DNA from: Hybos culiciformis
Lineage: Eukaryota > Arthropoda > Insecta > Diptera > Hybotidae
Direction of reading: 5' to 3'
Length of the DNA: 64,000 nucleotides
NCBI GenBank assembly: GCA_964007475.1
Contig: OZ023273.1
Coordinates: 6,424,176-6,488,175, forward strand
A program made the translations under genes and the position numbers. The notes under the pieces were generated by a model. It saw nothing but the letters and a program-made list of their open reading frames with translations. It was not told the DNA's origin and made no database searches. Of the stretch, positions 25,001 through 38,838 are shown one piece after another. The number at the start of each line of letters is the position of its first letter. The first letter of the stretch is position 1.

Positions 25001-26462
25001 GATTATGTATTGCAAAATTAAATTATATTTAATTCTGCAAACATAGTATATGTTAATTATTATTTCCAAATTAAGATACATTTTTGGATTTATTGATTAG
25101 ACACGGATATATGTAAAACTAGGTTGAGTTAGGTATGTTAAATTTGAATATTATCCTAGATAATTTGAATGTTAATATTATTTAAGTGCTGCTATACACA
25201 AACTATAGTTAATTAGCCAAAAGTATTTATATTACATATTATAATTAATTTAGGCAAATAAATGAAATTAAATTGAAAGAATTAAAAAAAATAAAACAAT
25301 ATTGTGTCTGTTAGATTAAAATCTCAACTTATTTAAATTATTTTCATTAAGTGTCTAATGTTTTTTATTTGCAACGAAAATGATAATATTCTGCCTGATA
25401 ATATGAAAAGAGCCAGATAAAAAGGTTTTTAATGGTTTTTTGTAGATATAGTTATATGTTAGGTATTAATAGTATTATACAATGTACATAACACATGTGC
25501 GTATTATATACTTGTATATAAATCGTATGCTAATATTCTATACTTTATAAAGGATTTTAGTTTAATTTTATGTATGCGAGTCTTTTATTAAATTTTCTTA
25601 TTTTGGTATTAACGCATAATTTTTTTGTTGTTATTGATTTGTAATTTCAAATTATCGTTTTTCAAATGAAGAGTGGAAAATTTTAAATTTGATTTAGTTT
25701 TTCAGTTAAAAAAAAAATCACGATTTAAAAATTTTTTTAATTAAAAACCTTTCTTTATAATAATAATAGTTATTTATTAAATCAATCAAGTTTCTAGAAT
25801 AAAACCGGAAAGAAATTGTGCTGCTGGATGGGTGAGGATAATTGAAACAAGCTTGATGTGCGGAAATAAGGAGATAAGTACAAAAAGTTTAATTTTTAAG
25901 AGAGACAAAAACTAGCTATTTAATTTTTGCTTGACCTATGTCTAACTTTTTTGCAGTTATATTATATGGACTTATATCCTTTGTAGACAAGGTTTCCATG
26001 TTAGATATCCGTAAAAAGTTTTTACCTGCTATCTAGGATTAGAATGGTATACGCTGTATTCATTTTCGACAAAAATTGATTTATTTTATTAGGACCGCCC
26101 ATTAAAGTAATCAAAATAATGAAATAATTACTTTCATATAATAAAATTATCTATAAATATTTAAATATTTCGTTGCGGTATCAGAAAATGAATATCGAAA
26201 GTATCGAAGCGAGAAAATCTTTACATCTTGCTTAGCTTAGCTACTCGAATGATAACATGTTGCCCTTGAAAAAATTCCAAAGAGTGAATCAAATTGATTT
26301 AAATAAGAAATATAATAAATTTCATTAAAAATTAATTATTTTCTTGTTTTTGATCTTGCCAAATCTGGCATTTCGTGTTTTTGTTCTTAATAATTAGATA
26401 AGTCTGTGAATATTGTATACATACATTATTAATACATAACCAAAAATTATTAAGACTAATAA

Positions 26463-27004
26463 CTTCGCTACACTTCAGGTTAGCAACCATGAATTTCTTG
26501 GTTTGAAAGTAGGTTGGCGAATGGGGTGACACACTTATAAAAGATGGTTTGGTTTGAAATTAAAAAAAAATTCTTTGTAAAATTAAAAAAAAATTCTTTG
26601 TAAAATAAAATTTTATTTTTTCGTAATTTAAAAAAAAAAAATTAATTTTTTAAATTAAAAGAAAAAATGGAAAATAAAAATAATATTCAATTTTTTTTTA
26701 AAAATATTTTAATTTATTTTCTTTTTTGACAACCTACAATTTATTATTATTTTTTTTATATCGAAGCATTTTAAAGTATGATTTTTTCTGTAAATTTTCT
26801 GCAAATTGACAGGTTATACCTTTTTTTTTTTGAAATGCAATAAAACTATGTAGTAAAATTTCTAGGTTTGTGTCGAACCGACTTTCAAACCATGAAAAAA
26901 AAAAAAAAATTTTTATATGGCAAACCAAGTACCAAACACAGAACGAACCTATTTTTTTCTGCAAAACACGGAATTCTGTGTTTGTAACCTGAAGTGTAGC
27001 GAAG
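26463..27004. mobile_element. MITE with 20-bp TIR CTTCGCTACACTTCAGGTTA, copy 1
   Basis: It starts CTTCGCTACACTTCAGGTTA and ends with the exact reverse complement. A second copy lies at 59765-60246; the shared blocks GCAACCATGAATTTC or CCAACCATGAATTTC, GGCGAATGGGGTGACACAC, GACAGGTTATACC and ACCAAACACAGAACGAACC follow in the same order. The interior is A/T-rich and non-coding. I could not settle a target-site duplication. The superfamily is unknown. Confidence 0.85.
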
Positions 27005-28524
27005 TTATAAAACAAAACTGATGATAATAGGGAAAAATATTAATTATTTTGTCATTATTTTGGTAAATATTTAATGTTTAGAAGAAAGTCGATTGTTTAT
27101 ATTTTATGTTTACATTGTAATCATTCTATTGGAGACACAAATGACGAACTCTTATTACATAAAATCTAATGAAATTAAAAGAGATTTATGTGTTTACACA
27201 AAAAATTTGCTTTTGATCTTGACATTCAATGTGTTTAATATCCAACTGTTGTCTTAATTTAAAAATATTACCTTCGTCTATTCTTATGTTTTCATGTTTG
27301 TTTTTTTAGGTTGAATTGTATACTTTATAAAGAGGACCGCTTTATTTTGACTGTATTTCATTTGGAACTAAATTGATTTGTATGTTATGACATTTTACTA
27401 ATTTTTTTTTTTAGTGCATCCATTTATTTCCACATCAATTAAAAAATTCACTTGCAATCAAATATAACATAACGATTAAATGAATCACAGTAAAATGTAT
27501 TTAGAGTCAAATGTAATTACAGTCTTTTTATTTGACAGTCAAATGTATTTAAATATATCCAAAATACAGTATTTTAACAGTACATGATTTCCAAAATACA
27601 GGCTTATGCAAAAGTGAATTACAACTTACAGAATTTTAAGAAAATTGTTTCATCAAATCCAGAATGCGGTAGCCAATCTATTGGACACCAAAATTCTTCA
27701 TTTTGCTGAAGTTTGTTTGTTGCTGGTGTAAAATTAATTTATTTACAGACGAATGAGGTGTTTCTTGGTGGAATTTGTGTCAATTAGTTTTTTTTTAATG
27801 AAATATATAATAATTATCTTGTTTTTGGCCAATTTATTTCGTTTTATCTATTTCCAAGCCATCATCAACATTTTTTTTTTTTTTTTACAAATATTAGAAA
27901 GAAGTTAATCTGACAATAAAAAATAATTATTTTTCCTCCAAAAACATATAATTCATTATATTCTTTGCAATTAACGTACAACTTTATAGAAGTTTATAGA
28001 CTGTAAATCTTTTAATTGCAACATTATTGTTAGTATTTAAGATATAGATAATAATTTCAAGAAAGAGTTAAAAAAAATTATCTAAATTCAGCAGGAGAAA
28101 TTCAGTTTAATCTTAATTTAGATGAAAAATTTATACTCGTGTGTACATGTACGTAACGAAAAAATTTTAAAATTTTGTGGAAAATTATCTGTGACTGGCA
28201 TAACTTTTTAAAAATATTTCTAATATGCAGTAGGAATAAAATAGGTAGATATTTGTTGTTGAAGTATCTACACACAATAATAATTTAAAATAAAAATTTC
28301 CTCGTGGTAGAAATTAAAGAATTAATATTAATAGATACATTAATTTTTTTTTTACTTCGAATTGATAGCAAACGAAAAACTATGGCAATAAGTCGTAAAT
28401 TTCGAGTACCTTATATAATACAAGAGAAAAAAACAAAAATTAATTTACTTTAAGGAAAACCCTGTCATTTAATAAATTTAAGATATTCTTATTTGTTCGC
28501 ATAAAACTAAAATTTACATGGATT

Positions 28525-31500
28525 TTAATTTCTAGTTCTAACATTTTCAGTATTTTCTCTAACAACATCATAAGCTTGAATAACAGTTCTTCTTTCTTGA
28601 AAATCGGGTTGAACACTTATGAATTTTCTAGGTCGAATACATTTTCTTAAACATGGCGCCAATAGGCTGAAATCTATATCATTGGGATTCATGTAGCCGA
28701 AAATTATCATTGCCAAATTAGCTAAAATAATTGTTAGGATAGTTCCTGATGGAATATACCATAAAAACGGAGGATGCTGTGAAGTCATCTGAGCTCTACT
28801 GGAAATAGTTATAAAATATAAAAAGAAAAATATATTATAAATAAATAAATAAAAAAGATTCCAACGAAAGAAACCTAAACCTAATTCGTTTTGGTTTCGA
28901 TAATAAATACAAAGAAGAATAGTTCGCAATCTTTATCATATTTTTTTAATGAAGTCAATTTGAAATTAATTTTCGCTTAAAATATATGTATGCTTTCACA
29001 AAACATTTTTATTATGTAGGTAGAGAGTATTGTATTGTATTGTATGTATACATATTAAAAATTGTAAATTGTTCATTATAGATAATTAAGCAAAATATCT
29101 ATTATAGTACATACAATCAATATGTACTTTTATTGATTCAAATATTTATAAAATGGAAAATTATTAAAATTATTCATCATGGTCATCTGTATTATAATGA
29201 TAAAGTTATTCTATGAACATTAAAACAGTGACAGCATTTAACATAACAAGAGTAAACAAAAGCTTTAATACATAATAAGTTTTCTCATTATCAACTTGTC
29301 ATCAATTTTTTGACAATTTTTTCATAAAACCAATATATTTAATATGTATACAATATTAGTATATATTTACGATATAAAACATATATTTTATGTGACATAT
29401 ACATATTTCATTTTATATGTGCTCTATTATGTGCAGAAAAGTATTTATAATGTATTTATAAAAATTAAAAAAAAAAAAAAAAAATTATAACAATTTCAAA
29501 AAAGTTTTTCATATACCCACCTAATGTTCACATCACCCAAATTATCAATCAAAGTTATATTTCCAATATAGTATCCACAGTTTTGAACGGATTTATTTGT
29601 GAATATAATTTCAGGAGCAAAAACATGAATTTTTGAAAAAATCCAAATTAGAATTACGGGACTCAATGCACCTCCAGTTAAAGCACTCTAAAATGAAAAT
29701 ATTTGTACGCATATTTATATATTTTAGATTTTTTTTACCTTTGCATTTATCCATGGGCAACAAAAACCCATAATAAAAATACCCAACAAATTGCCTTTTA
29801 TAATTCCATCTAAAGTCAATGAAAGATTCACATAAACATCTGAATTTTCAGCTTCAAATATTAACCCAATAAAAAAGAGCCCGGACACAATTATAGCAGA
29901 CTTCAAAATAATAAAGTTTTGTTTTTCACTTAATGGTTCACCCAAATATGGCTTAATCAAATCTTCTGAAACTGTTGTAGCTAAACTGTTCAAAGTAGAG
30001 GCCAATAAGCTCATGGATCCACTAAAAAATCCAATCACAAAGAGTCCAGTTAAACCCGGGAGTTTTCTAAGCATGTCCACAGCGAATAATGGAAGTAATT
30101 GATCTTTGGAAATAATTAACTAAAAAGATATAAAATGTTTTATATTTTATTTATTTTTTACTTGATGTTTTATCAATATACTTAACCACAAATTAAAGTT
30201 TTTAATTTTTTACACTTACCCTTGATAAAAGTGGATCACAATAAAAATAATTGGCAAACATAACAGAGCCCAATAGAATAAATCCACTTAAAGTGATTAA
30301 GATTGCTAAAGTGAATATCACCAAACTACATTTAGATGACTTTAGTGATGAAGTAGCTAAGAATCGTTGAGTAACTGTTGCATTGAATGATAAAAAGTAA
30401 ACCCAATGAAAAGCTCCGAAAAATATTATTGACCAAATTGAATAATAATTTTTGAAATCTGTGTTTATTCTGAAAATATAAAATGGTACAAAAATATTTT
30501 TTAAAAATAATAATATTTTTCAAAAAACGTCTTACGTCGGAAGCATTAAATGATTTCCTCTTTGTATTCGATTTACAATTTCATCAAAACTTCCCATGTT
30601 CAAGGCAGAACTAGAATATTATGCCAAATATCAATGTTTTCAGGATATATTAAATAATTTGAATCATTTTATCATACTTGCCCACAGTTAAAGCTAATGA
30701 TCCTAATAGAATAAGAAATAAGAAAACATCGGTCCAAACAACTGCTCTAAGTCCTCCCTAATAAAAATGAGTTTATCATTTTATAATTGAATAATTAAAG
30801 AAAACTTTTGTGGCTAAAACAAGAATTATAAAAAATAAAGGTGAACCTTTTTTTTTATTTTAAGGGTAGAGGTAGGGTACAGTTAAAGTTTATTCGTTAA
30901 AAAGTCTAAAAATCTAAAAAATTAACATTGTTCAATTAATATATTTCTACTTACCAGGCAAGTGTAAAATATGCAACCAACGCATACAATTGACACTAGA
31001 ACTTGGGAATCCACCCCCAAAACTAGAAATAAGTTAATATTTAATAAGCTGAAACTGTTGTAGTATTAACACACACATAGGGTACATATGATGTGATAGA
31101 CGAATTAAGGAAAAATTCAAAATTGTTTATGTGTTTTAATTTCAATCTATTGGTAATGATAACAAAAAAGGAAATTCAAGAAATTCAAGAAAGATTTTCG
31201 GAAAATGTATTATGTGTCGTAAAATCAAAGACTAACCTTGATTTAAACCAATTACTGGCACATAAATTACTACTGGTAACCACACTATCTAAAAATAGAT
31301 AAATAAAGATTATTAAAGATGATTAGAAAAAAAATTATTATAAAAGGTAATAACAAGAATAATAAAAAATTTATTTTCTGGTAATTTTGACTATGTCCTA
31401 GTTTGGAAAAATTTCCTAATCTTTCATAAGCTTTTATACAATTTTTAATGTCGGTGAGTATCACGACGATGTCAATAAAAAGAAATCTTCTTTAAGAAAT

Positions 31501-34500
31501 TTTTTTTTGCAAATATGTGAATTAAGCAAATACTTATATTGTAATTAAAAAAAGTCTGTTTATTCATTTATCAATAAGAATCGATTAAATCATCAAATAA
31601 TATAGAGAACATTTCTGGAGCCCAGTGTCATTTTAAATTAAATAAAGATAATAGATTTAGTATAAAAGATTTAAACATAAATAAATCCAAAATCTATAAA
31701 TATTCTTTTTAAAGAAAAAAAAATGTATGAACACCTTTATCTATATGATTCTATGTTGTATAAATAAAATCTAAAGTAATATTTATCGATTTAATTTATT
31801 TTTTTCACTTACCATTCCAATACTAAATGCTAATGAGGCAAATAATCGTGTTCTTCGATCAAATCGAAATTCTAAATACTGAAAATTGTAATTTTAATGT
31901 ATATACATTAAATTATTTGCATATTTACATTTTATATAATATAATATTATATAAATACACACACAATATACTATGAATTAGCTATAATAATTGTCAAGAA
32001 TCACCTCAAAAATTGAAGTTAATTGTAAATTAGAAATGACTGGAAGGACAATGTTCCAACAAAATGAAACGGAAATCACAATTGGAAATAAAAATATCAA
32101 AAGATATTGTATCCCGTGGATATAAATTTCTGATGGAGTCACCAACAGCGTTTGTGTTGAAATTAAGCTGTAAATAAAAAAAAAAATTTCAATTAAAGTT
32201 CTGTTCTGTAAAAGTAAATGACAAGAAAAAATGTTAATAAAAAAAAATAAATATAAGAAAAATCAAAATAAGCGCATTTGACACTGAAGAATTTCAAATA
32301 AATTTAGATTTAATACTAATGTCTCATTTATCTTAAATTTTCTATTCTAATTAACGTGAACAGAGGTCATTCAAAGTTTTTGAAAATTTTTTTTTTGACC
32401 TAATAAAAAGTGTTTTGAATGAACATTATGTATATTTTTTTTTCTTATTTTTTTTACGAAATTACAATCCAAATTAATAATACATTGCAATACAAATTAA
32501 TAATACATTGCGAATATGGTTTTTAATTAAAAAATTAGAAAACTCGTTTATAAACACCAGCAAGGAAGCTAGATTTTGAAAATTGACATAGAAATTATTG
32601 ATTATATACATATTATGTACCTTCAATAATAACAATTTAATTATCTTCAAATATTATATCTTATCCATCTTGTGACAGTTGATGTAATTAAATTAAAAAT
32701 AAAGTGTCGGGAATTACAGAAAAAAAAAATTTATTCAGTATTATTTTGCTAAGATGTAGGTGGAAAAAAGGTCGCAGATTATTTATAAAGTCGAAAATAT
32801 ATATAAAATATATTATAAATATATCTATCATAAGATCAGAAAATATTTTTTAAGATAAAAAGCAAGAATAAATGCCAGTATAAATTCTATTGGCAAGAGA
32901 GAGAAAAAATTTAGCCTACTGTTGAATACTTTCCCAACTTAAAAGAGAAGAGACTCATCAAAAATATTTTTATTTAACAAAAAAATAATAGCAATAATTT
33001 ACTTTAACCGATACTAACCTTTTAATTTTTCGTAAAATAAAAAAAATATTTTAAATATAGGAAATATATGCTCAGCCCATCAAAATATGCAATAAATAGA
33101 TGTTTTGTTTATAAAACAACATACGAATAGATCCCACGACCGAACAGCCGTAAAATAAAGGCAATACCACACATAAATATTTATTGTGAAAGCCGATTCT
33201 GTGGAGAGTTTCTTCAATTAACAAGTTTAACGCAAACGAATGATCGTTGTAAATATACAGATGGAAAAATGTTATCAATTTTTACAAGGTTTGAAAAAAC
33301 TTTTAATAGTTTTAAGCACTATTATATAATTTTAATATAAAAAATTTGATAGTAATTCACTATAATCATATCAGAAAAATAATATCAAATAAATGACAAA
33401 CAAAATTAAATACCAAACAAAATTTGAAATGATACTAAACATCATAATATCTCTAACTATAAATAACTAAAATAAAATAATATTTTAAAATGGTTTCTAA
33501 GAAAAGTTTATAGTTTAAGGAAGTTACGTGCCTTGTATTCAAACAATTTAATAAATTTTTTCATTATAAAATATTTTCTCTAGAACGGAAATTATTTCTC
33601 TAAAAATTAAAATTATAATCACAATCTTTTAAATATTGTTCCATTATAATAATTATATTTTGCTTAATTTATTTTAATTATACAATTCGTTTGATGCCTT
33701 CTTATCCATAATTGTTTGTTTATGAATTCACAATTTAATGGTTTATTAAAAATATATTTTTTATTTAATGGTCTATTTAGAAAAAAAAAAAAATTAAATA
33801 GAAATGAATGAATTTTTAAAATAAAAAGATAAAAGTTCAAAAAACCCAAATTTTTACTCATTAATGTATAATGAATGTATAATATTAAAATATTTTAACA
33901 TAAATACTTACCTATTTATTTTTCTGATTGAAATTTATTAGAATAATTACGCAGAAAAAAATTATTTTTAAATTTAAATATTTTTACAAAAATGAATCTA
34001 AGTTCTTTTACAATTTTGGGATTAGTGGTTATAGATTATTTTGCTGGAATTTTTTTTTTGCGCGCCATTACGAGTGCCACATTAAGAGTGCGTGAGTGCG
34101 TTCCATGAGTCACATATATAATTTAAACTGTGGACTTTAGGAATCAAATTTTAATCTACATATTTTGAACTTTTTTTAATTGATGTACAAAATGTTCTAA
34201 TGTTAATGGTGATGGCTTTCAACGACATTGGGCTTATCACCTTCCATACATCATATAAATTTTAACCGGCACGGCTCAAAATAACAATCATGCATTTATT
34301 GAAGTTTTATTTGTTAAAATTTAAGATGATGTTTTGTTATTAAAAATTAAAATGCAATTAGACGTTCATTATTTGATTCGAAACTGAAACTAAAACTGAT
34401 ATTTTTATATAAATTATTTTATTATTATTTTTTACATAATTTCAATTTAAATTTAATTGTCGACAGTTTCATATTTACTAAAGAGTAAGTCTAAGCCCTG

Positions 34501-35056
34501 TTGATGTGCCAATAATAGTCGAACCCGGTGATGTGCCAATTTTAATTAAATAAAAATAAAGAATAAAAACTAAAGAATAAGAACTTAACAGTTTTATTTT
34601 CGGTATTGAATTATAGGTATTATAGGTATTGACTTATAGGTTCCATTAATGGTTATAACTTTGATGGATATTTCGTACTTAAAAACACCAATTCTTAATT
34701 ACAGACATAAATTAAGTGTACCTACTGATAGACTATGATAGTGAAATTTCTAACCTCATTATTATTGAAATTGCAACAGGAAATGACGACATTTTTCTTC
34801 CCGCCAGAAAATAGTCAATAGATTCGTTATCAAATTCACGTGTTCTTTTATTACGATTATTTATATTTTTGGAAATCTTATCACTAGTGTTGTCATCTTC
34901 TCTCAATGCAAAATAACAACCAATTGCAATGCATATAATCAAAATCAATAAAATTATTAAATAATCCCAAAAAGTGAATTGTTGTAGTGATTCTTTCATT
35001 TGATCCAATGTTAATTTATTACTCGGATAAGTTAACGGAACATTTTGTGAATCCAT
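28525..35056 (-). CDS. Divergent SLC5-family symporter-like protein, gene D, 11 exons, 625 aa
   Basis: Exons, 5' to 3': 35056-34755, 32167-32005, 31878-31813, 31288-31237, 31022-30955, 30757-30678, 30610-30536, 30469-30220, 30119-29739, 29687-29521, 28798-28525. All are GT-AG and in phase, giving 626 codons with the stop. The order of blocks is that of the other copies: DYFLAGRKM, YLEFRFD, GLNQ, GGLRAVVWTDV, CDPLLSR, CPWINAK. The 155-bp exon of the other genes is split here by a ~67-bp intron (80+75 bp). Several conserved positions have changed. The SGxSxLG broken helix reads STQTLLV, and the Na2-site segment reads GSMSLLASTLNS, so the second serine is Leu near residue 390. The open frame across eleven exons argues for a maintained gene. 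Altered sodium coupling is inferred, not shown. Confidence 0.87.
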
Positions 35057-38000
35057 ATTCTATTAAATTTTCTTTTTTCTTTTTATTTTTTATTTTTTCA
35101 AAATGGATTTTCTTCTTTTTCGACTTGATTGATTTTCAAATTAAATATACATTTTTACTCTTTGAACTTAGATTACGCACTGATTTTATTAAATTTTTTT
35201 TTTTCAATATTGTAAAAAATTAAAGGGGTAAATTAACATAGATTTTATGGCTCAACTGGAAAATGTTCTAAAATTTACATGTATTTATAAAAAACAAAAT
35301 ATATGTATATAGCAGACGTGTTTTAGTGATGTTGATGAAAATTTAATTGAATTGAATTATGTTGTGATTGTGAATTAAATTACATTTTGTATCTGAAAAG
35401 AAATCTGATTTTGAATAAAATATGAAATTTTTTTTTATTAACATGCTTGTTGTTGAAAATGTTTGTGTTAATATTGAAAATAAAAACTATGAACTTAAGT
35501 ATTATTTTAAGTTTTCAAAATATAATTTATATAATTTACCCAATTATTAAGAAGTTTCTTTTTTAAATTTAATTAAAGCAACATTTAAAATTTCTATGAT
35601 GACCGATCCATGCTCCTATTTTATTCAAAACGTCAGAAAACAATACTACGGAACTACAAAATTAGAAAAATAAAATATTTTCAAGTTCCAAAGAAATTTT
35701 ATTCCGAATTTTTATTCTTTTATCAAAACTCTTTTCATTTATATTTTAAAAATCAACATATTCAAAGCATAAACACGACTTTCATTACCCGTATATTTCG
35801 TGGATGAATTATTATTAAAAAAAAAAATGTACAAAGGAAAATGAGATTGAGCGGAAATTATCTTAGTAAACATTTTTGTTGAATAAACAACCACAAATTT
35901 GAAGAATATAAAATTTTAAAGGTTCATAATAAAATATCGCTTTAAATAAAAAGTTTGATCAATATATATTAACTAGAATAAATTTAAATTTGAGAGAGTC
36001 AGTTAATCGTTACATTGGCGGGAAATCCCAGATTCTTATGATCCAAGCTCTTGTAAGAGAAAAAAAAAACTTAAAAAGAAAAAAAAAATACCTCGTATTA
36101 GAAACTCTCGATATTACAAGTTTCCAAAGCTTTAACGTCTCCGGCGCTGGTTACCCTATAATAAAATTTAATTAGATATTTGGAATTCATTCATAATAAA
36201 AACGTTTCCCCAAAAAGTGAATGAAAATGTTTGGATGTGGGTTATGTTCACATTAAAATTTTTTTTTAAATTTTGTTTCGAAAATGTAAGAAAGGACAAT
36301 TTAACTTAAAGTAATAATTTGCGTAACGGCTCATTTTCTATATGTATGTATTTAATGTATTTATGTATTTTCTATCTATTTAAAAAAAAATTATAAATTT
36401 TAAATAAGAAACAGAAGCACGTTATTCCTGTTTTAATTATTTAAGGTTTTTCTGCAATAGGTAAAAAAAAAAGTTACCGACTTTTCTTCAATATTCATAG
36501 AATATATATTAGGTCCTAACTATTATAACATAGTCCTATCATTTAATGAAAAAATAAAATTTTTAAAATCAATCAAAAATATAAAAATAATAAATTTCAA
36601 AAAATGTTAAAAAAAAATTTTCTTCGTAAAACTTATAAAAGTATAAATGGCTAATTAGCTTTAAAAAGGTCATGGTTATTTTACTAAAATATTTTTATAT
36701 ATGAATAAAAGAAAACTATTTAGAAAATAATATTTAAAAAAAAAAACTGGAAACTTTATTAATAAAAATAAAATACCAAACATTTTACCACACTTCACCC
36801 ATCTTTGATTTTCAACTTTTTCTATTCCAATATTTTGTTATAAAGATAAAGGATATATACATATAACTAGGTCAACATCAACAACACAATCCAATTTTTA
36901 AATCTTAAAGTTTCTTTCATGAATATCGTTTTTGATGGAAACTAAAACTGGGAAAAGAAAAAGTTATGATTGATTTATTTACAAATTTCACAGCACAATT
37001 TAATAACTAATAATAATTTTATTTGAAATTTATTTAGTATGCACTGAAGAGTGAAGAAAATTTTTAAAAATTTAAATTATAAAATAATGTAATATGAAAA
37101 CACGTTTATAACCCTTTGAAACCCTCTTATAATTAAAATATCAGAATTTTTGACATAACAAAGATGAATTTAAATTTTAAAGTCTTTTTTACTTCAATAT
37201 TTTAACACGATTGTTAGGACAATTCTGACAAAAAGCAATTCTTTGCAGTATTATTTTATTGCGAAAATTTTAAATTTTTTTCCCTCTACAGTTTCTTATT
37301 TTTATTACCTTAAAGTTTAATTTATTTCAACAAACATAGTGTTATAAAAGTAAAATGCCATTATGTGTCCAAAACAATTTAGACTGTTAATTAAAAAGTA
37401 TTCGAAATTCGAGTAAATCCATTCTTATTTGACTATGATGGTGATGAACAATATTCATAATGTGGTTTTTGTTAGAGGAACCAAAATTAAAAATTCATTT
37501 AACTATGAAGACAAGCATTTTATTCAACATTATTTTTTTGATAACACTTCTACTAATGACCATACCTTTTCATTAAATAAAGCACTCAATTTGATTACGA
37601 ATTAAAGTCACAATTAGAACGAAAATATGTTCACGTATTAATATATATATATTAATTTATGTATATATAAAATTCATATTCGTATAATAATTATTCAGTT
37701 ATATATAGTTAGTTCATAATATGTACATATAAAATTATGTATAAAGTTTAATGTAAACTTTTCTTTAAAAAATTACTGTAGATACACGAGAAACATGTTT
37801 TCAAATTTACAAAATTTTTTTGTAATATCTACATATACCTACACTATGTTGTACAAGTATTTGAGAACAACATAAACGTTAATTAAATCGACGTTAAATC
37901 AATGTAAAATTAATTTTAAGCTTCTTAATGAAAAGAGAAATTAAAATTTTCATTCCATCCTAAGAAATTAATTTAAGAATAATATTTTTAGAATAGTTAT

Positions 38001-38787
38001 ATTTTTAACCTTCCTTTTTGTAAACAGAAATATCCAAGAAAACACTTATTACATACATAAATAATGTAACTATACTACAAATTAAAATTGATAGTATATT
38101 GTATTGATTTTGTAAAGTGGCGAATTAAGTGTTATGTTGTTTTTATGAAAAAAAAAAAACTAATTAATGTTGCATTATTGAACAAATAGATATAGATGTA
38201 TTATAATTAAAAAAAATTAAAAATAACACAAAAACAAATAAACAATTTAATAGAGATAAAAGCAATATTATCACCAATAATGTTGACGAGTTTAAACTTG
38301 AATTTAAAGTTAATGTTACAATTATAGATATTTTTATTGCAAAATATAATTTAATATAAAATACTTCAAACATTCAAGTACTATTTTATAAATTTCGGGG
38401 TTGAGGGTCGAAAATGGTTCTATGAAAATTGGTATTTAAGTAGAAATCGATTAAAGGAACCAGAAAAAATGTACAGTTTCGATTGTGACCAAGGAATCGA
38501 ACTGATGGCTGAAAGAAGTTTTGGAAGAAAACGTTAATAGGTACATACATAAATTATCTAATATAATAAAAGGTGAACTCACCTCTTAAACGACCTTGAC
38601 AGTGTTGGCACTTTCCTCTATTTATTTTTTTAACGTAAATAATAAATAAAATAATCGAATGACTATGCAACACTGAATGCAAGGCGTACTTTGATAAAAA
38701 CTTTAAAATGTAAACAAAAAAAATCAAGGCGTACTTTATCAATAAAAAATAAAAGCATTCTTTTCGAAATGACAAAAATCAACGCAT

Positions 38788-38838
38788 AGTTACTAGGCTA
38801 GGCCTGCACTATTTTTTCTGTGCAGGCTTTTTTCTAGT
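38788..38838. other. Small nested palindrome / stem-loop
   Basis: An inner stem GGCCTGCAC / GTGCAGGC surrounds a ten-base T-rich loop, and an outer TTACTAG / CTAGTAA pair encloses it. This could be a MITE remnant or a chance stem-loop; no function is supported. Confidence 0.4.

Larger units (their letters stand above)
20678..28524. other. Intergenic DNA between SLC5 genes C and D
   Basis: This is upstream of gene C and downstream of gene D. It holds the 200-N gap (21859-22058) and one copy of the CTTCGC MITE family (26463-27004). The rest is AT-rich without convincing ORFs. Short ORFs here are A/T-biased and have no recognisable domain. The gene C promoter should lie close to 20700, but I cannot point to an element. 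Confidence 0.6.

Noticed and set aside
33072..33278. 68-codon minus-strand ORF in intron 1 of gene D
   Set aside because: Short, no domain recognised, and gene D splices across it in frame without it.
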